A stretch of 64,000 nucleotides of DNA from RYN-230 sp963717125. GTDB taxonomy: Bacteria > Actinomycetota > Actinomycetes > Streptosporangiales > Streptosporangiaceae. The stretch is taken from assembly GCA_963717125.1 (NCBI GenBank), contig CAVQVG010000019.1, positions 569,291-633,290 of the forward strand, written 5' to 3'. Made by a program: the position numbers and the translations under genes. The notes below the pieces were generated by a model. The model was not told the origin of the DNA. It did no database searches and was given only the letters and a program-made list of their open reading frames with translations. How positions within the stretch are numbered: the first letter of the stretch is position 1; every line of letters begins with the position of its first letter. Positions 61,255-64,000 of this stretch are shown here, piece after piece.

Positions 61255-61790
61255 GTGCCCCCAGGATCCCGCCCGCCGCAGCTGGATGACCGACTCGACG
61301 ACCTGCATGACGAGCGTCCCGGTCAGCGCCTGGTCGAGGCCCCCGCCGGCCGCCCCGCGCAGCAACCAGCAGGCCGTAGACGGCCTGCAGGGAGGCTCGT
61401 CGGCGCGAAACGACGCGTACTCCTCCCTGAACCTCGAGCAGCGGGGCCCAGGGTCACGATATTGTCGGGGCGCGGGTCAGGGTCTGGACGTCGATCAGGG
61501 CGAGCGCGTACAGCCCGGTGCCTGGCTCCGCGGGCGCATGGAGACTCCAGGGTCGCGGCGACCTGGAGGTTAGGCCGCACCGACAGGGTGAGCAGCTCCA
61601 GCAGGATCTCGTCCTTCCCGCCCGAAGTAGTCGTACAGCAGCGCCTGCGGTTGCCCACCCGGTCAGCGATCTGCCGGGTCGTGGTGGCCGCAGGCCCCTG
61701 CAGCGCGAACAACTCGGCCGCCGCGTCGGGGTCCTTCCCCGCGCCGGGACACCCGTGTCGCTGGCCGGGCGCAGCCGTGGCCACCCGCGC
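61255..61790 (-). pseudogene. TetR-family regulator, frameshifted
   Basis: The HTH region reads AAELFALQGPAATTTRQIAD RVG, then breaks before the expected recognition helix. GGKDEILLELLTLSVRPNLQ with VAATLES continues the domain. The C-terminal part appears in another frame as LTGTLVMQVVESVIQLRRAG, followed by a repetitive Arg/Asp/Glu/His-rich tail that is probably not native. It lies just downstream of the broken allophanate hydrolase gene on the same strand, so it may have been the regulator of the urea-degrading operon. Confidence 0.6.
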
Positions 61791-61870
61791 GCCTCACCGA
61801 CTGCGGAGCCCCACTCACCTCGGGGAGAAGCTGCGCACCTCCGCCACGGCTGCGATCATAACGGGCCGGT

Positions 61871-63621
61871 TCACCGGGCCAGCCAGGCGCGCCGGCGCCC
61901 GCCATAGCTGGTGATGTCGCTCGCGCCCGATAGGGCGCCGGGCTCACAGGTGAAGCCGAGCACCTCCACCGTCATCCAGCCGGGGCCGGCCGATCGTCAT
62001 CGGGGCGACGAGCACCGCCGTGAAGCGGGCGAGCCCTGCCGCCGGCAGCCGCCGCGACCTCCCGGCGATGCGGGCAGGCGAGCCAGGCGTCGCGCACCAG
62101 CCCGGGCTTGGGCGGCGTTGTGGCCAGCGCATACAGCCGGTACTCCGGCGCCGTCAGCGCGGGCTCGGCCGAACGCCGCCGACGGCGAGCAACTCGTGGT
62201 TCAGCAGGTCGCCGGCCAGGTGCGCGCCCACGACGAGGAGCTCCACCAGGCGCGCGTCATGCCGCGTGGCGATCTCCGCAGAGCGGGCCGTCGCTGCCAG
62301 CAGGCCCGGGTCAGCGTTATCCCGAACGGACCGCTGCCGACCGTCCCGCAAGGCACGGCCACGGCCGCCAGGTCGAGGAGGTGCAGAAGTTGGTGTACTG
62401 GCCCAGCCGCGCGTTGACGCCGACCGGGTCCGCCCGCACCTCCTCGAACGTGGGGTGCGCGGTCGTCGTCGGGGTGAGCAGCGCGTCGAAGCCGGCCAGC
62501 ACCGTCGCAGCCGACGCCGCGAGCTCGTCGAGCCGCGTGCGGTCGGCGAAGTAGCCGGCCGCGCCGTGCTGGCCCCGTCGAGGATGTCGTGGCGACAACC
62601 GGGTCGAGGGTGTCGCCGATCAGCTCCTCGCGGGCGGCGATGTGCTCGCCGACCGCCGCGTACCGTTCGGCGACAACGCCCCGCCGTACAGCGGCGTCCC
62701 GCCTCCAGCAGCGGCGTGATGTCGACGGGCTCGACCTCGCAGCCGACGGCCCGCAGCCGCGACACCGCGGCGTCGAACACCGATGCCCAGCCGTCACCAA
62801 GGCCGTCAAGCTGCCCGGGCAGCGGGATGGCGAGCCGCGTCGGCCACCGTCGGGCCGGTGGCCGACCCGGAGCAAGTGGCCGGAGCGGCGGTCGCGCTCG
62901 CCGCCGCAGGGGTCCCAGCCGCCGACGCGGGGCCGGGTGTCAAGCAGCGTCGCGAGCGGGTCGATGCCGTCCGGGCTGGCCATCGCGTCGAGGAACTGCC
63001 TGCCGCGCAAGGTCGAGTGACCGCGCGAAGACGGTAGCACAGTCCAGCAACCGAGCAGGCAGGCACGACCCCAGTGCGGGGGATGAGCCCGCGGGTGGGC
63101 TCCGCGCCAACGATGCCGTTGAGGGCCGCGGGCACACGGCAAGAGCCGGCGGTGTCCGTGCCGAGCACAACGTAGACTAGGCCGAGCGCGACGGCGACCG
63201 CCGACCCCGAGCTGGATCCCCCCGGAGATGCGCCCCGGCGTCCCGGCGGACCGGACCGCGCCATACGGGCTGCGGGTGCCGACCAGGCCAGTGGCGAACT
63301 GGTGGAAGAGGTTGGTACTTGCCGGCCACGATCGCCCCGGCCGCCCGGAGCCGGGCCACCGCCGTGGCATCAAAGCTTACCGGGCTGGTAGGCGTATGAC
63401 GGCGCCGCGGCCGTCGTCGGCAGCCCGGCAACATCAATGTGGGCTGACAGCGGCGACCAGCCCGGCGAGCGGCAGCGTCTGCCCGGCGGCGACCCGCTCG
63501 TCAACGGCGACGGCCTCCGCGACGGCGTCGTCGAAGGGCCGCACCGTGATCCAGATCTCGGGACGAGCGCGGCCGCGTCAATCGCCGCGTACGCCGCGCG
63601 GACCCGCTCGACGGCTGTCAT
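61871..63621 (-). pseudogene. atzF: Allophanate hydrolase (AtzF-type), multiple frameshifts
   Basis: The start ATG 63621 overlaps the urea carboxylase stop (ATGA) and reads MTAVERVRAAYAAIDAA. Pieces in different frames then give AHIDVAGLPTTAAAPSYAYQ, VARLRAAGAIVAGKYQ, and the amidase signature GGSSSGSAVAVALGLV with LGTDTAGSCRVPAALNGIVG. EELIGDTLDPVVA, VVGAHLAGDLLNHELLAVGG, APEYRLYALATTPPKPGLVR and VLGFTCEPGALSGASDITSY follow. The stop is at 61871-61873. The span (about 583 codons) is the full length of AtzF, including the C-terminal domain. The enzyme converts allophanate to CO2 and ammonia. At least four indels break it as written. Confidence 0.8.
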
Positions 63622-64000
63622 GCGGCCGCGCCGTCCGCCAGCGGCGCGTCCGGGACGAGCGCGACCAGCACCTGGCCGGGCTCGACCTGGGTGCCGACGG
63701 CCGTGTAGACCTCCGCCACGGTGCCGTCGTGCGGCGCGGCGACCAGGACGGTCTCCATCTTCATCACCTCCAGCGACAGCGACTTGTCCCCGCGCCTGAT
63801 CCGCGCCCCAGGGCGAGCCTCGACCTGCCAGACGCTCGCGGTGAACGGCGCTGTGACCGTCGTGGCCCCGGCTGGGACGGCGACCTCGGCCAGCGCGGCG
63901 GGACCGGGCCCCTGCTCGCGGTCCGTCCGGTCGAACTCGCCAGCGGCCCGCCACCGTTCCTTCTCCGCCCCGAATGCGCTGCCCCTGCCGCTCCCGGAAC
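63618..64000 (-). CDS. Urea carboxylase, C-terminal part with biotin carrier domain (partial at window edge)
   Basis: The frame is open from the window edge to a TGA at 63618-63620. It reads SGSGRGSAFGAEKERWRAAG, EFDR and later VTAPFTASVWQVEARPGARI, then LSLEVMKMETVLVAAPHDGT, VAEVYTAVGTQVEPGQVLVA. EVMKME carries the biotinylated Lys of biotin carboxyl carrier domains. The neighbouring allophanate hydrolase start overlaps its stop, which identifies the enzyme as urea carboxylase rather than another biotin enzyme. It converts urea plus bicarbonate to allophanate with ATP. The biotin carboxylase and carboxyltransferase domains lie beyond the window. No frame break is visible in this part. Confidence 0.85.
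   Translation of the reverse strand, partial: SGSGRGSAFGAEKERWRAAGEFDRTDREQGPGPAALAEVAVPAGATTVTAPFTASVWQVEARPGARIRRGDKSLSLEVMKMETVLVAAPHDGTVAEVYTAVGTQVEPGQVLVALVPDAPLADGAAA

Noticed and set aside
61190..61265. Short GC-rich tandem-like repeats encoding a Gly-His-Ala-Arg-Glu-Asp pattern
   Set aside because: Only two or three imperfect units in a decayed region; no support for a structural or regulatory repeat.
1..64000. CRISPR array, rRNA genes or replication origin
   Set aside because: No regularly spaced direct repeats, rRNA-like sequence or DnaA-box cluster was seen.

Overview
This is high-GC DNA on which nearly every confident gene has an actinobacterial look: LuxR-type regulators with large ATPase domains, TetR and short-chain dehydrogenase (SDR) pairs, a small sigma factor with a tiny zinc-finger partner, a secreted cellulase with a ricin-type lectin tail, and a urea carboxylase/allophanate hydrolase pair. 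The most likely source is a chromosome of a filamentous soil actinomycete; nothing fixes genus or species. No rRNA and no CRISPR array is present, and the only tRNA-like sequence is an incomplete tRNA-Tyr.

Layout. 1-1390: a dead IS6-family element sits between a cut LLM-type flavoenzyme gene and a cut IS630 transposase. 1490-13140: a membrane protein, a broken NarL-type histidine kinase facing a DUF3995 membrane protein, and a same-strand run of an MMPL exporter, a metallo-beta-lactamase-fold enzyme, an MFS exporter and a LuxR regulator. 13140-21040: fragments of several insertion sequences, pseudogenes of a ParB-like nuclease and a SUKH (SMI1/KNR4) protein, a decayed IS630, two small actinobacterial proteins and a secreted GH5 endoglucanase-like enzyme. 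21040-26430: a divergent TetR/NmrA pair with two operator-like palindromes, a 2H phosphoesterase, and an unusual pair made of a MurL-like epimerase and a broken haem-oxygenase-fold protein.

26550-26975 carries the 3' part of a tRNA-Tyr gene flanked on both sides by nine copies of GTCCGT/ACGGAC, which looks like an attachment site for an integrative element; no integrase is nearby. Next to it, 27086-45303 is the centrepiece: fifteen minus-strand genes, many overlapping by 1-14 bases and none visibly frameshifted. They encode a branched-chain-amino-acid-type (Liv) ABC importer with a fused permease-ATPase, a benzoylformate-decarboxylase-like ThDP enzyme, a three-subunit molybdenum hydroxylase (form II), an aryl-acid adenylate/CoA ligase, a CocE/NonD esterase, two ACMSD-type amidohydrolases, an SDR, a TrmB regulator and a GrdB-like protein without selenocysteine. 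A reasonable inference is uptake and stepwise breakdown of an aromatic ester or 2-oxo acid: ester hydrolysis, decarboxylation to an aldehyde, oxidation to an acid and activation to a CoA thioester. The actual substrate cannot be read from the sequence.

45330-57430: a palindrome at the head of the cluster, an alpha/beta hydrolase divergent from a LuxR regulator that is frameshifted inside its P-loop, more transposase remnants, a DUF6069 protein, a sigma / zinc-finger / haloacid-dehalogenase operon, an SDR divergent from a peroxiredoxin-like protein, and a TetR/SDR pair around a perfect operator. From 57490 to 63621 all six recognisable genes carry at least two frame breaks: a helix-turn-helix/Clp_N/ClpX-zinc-finger fusion, an NmrA-type protein, an SDR, a HTH regulator, a TetR and allophanate hydrolase. 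The window ends inside an apparently intact urea carboxylase. That block is either a decaying chromosome segment or an error-rich stretch of assembly.
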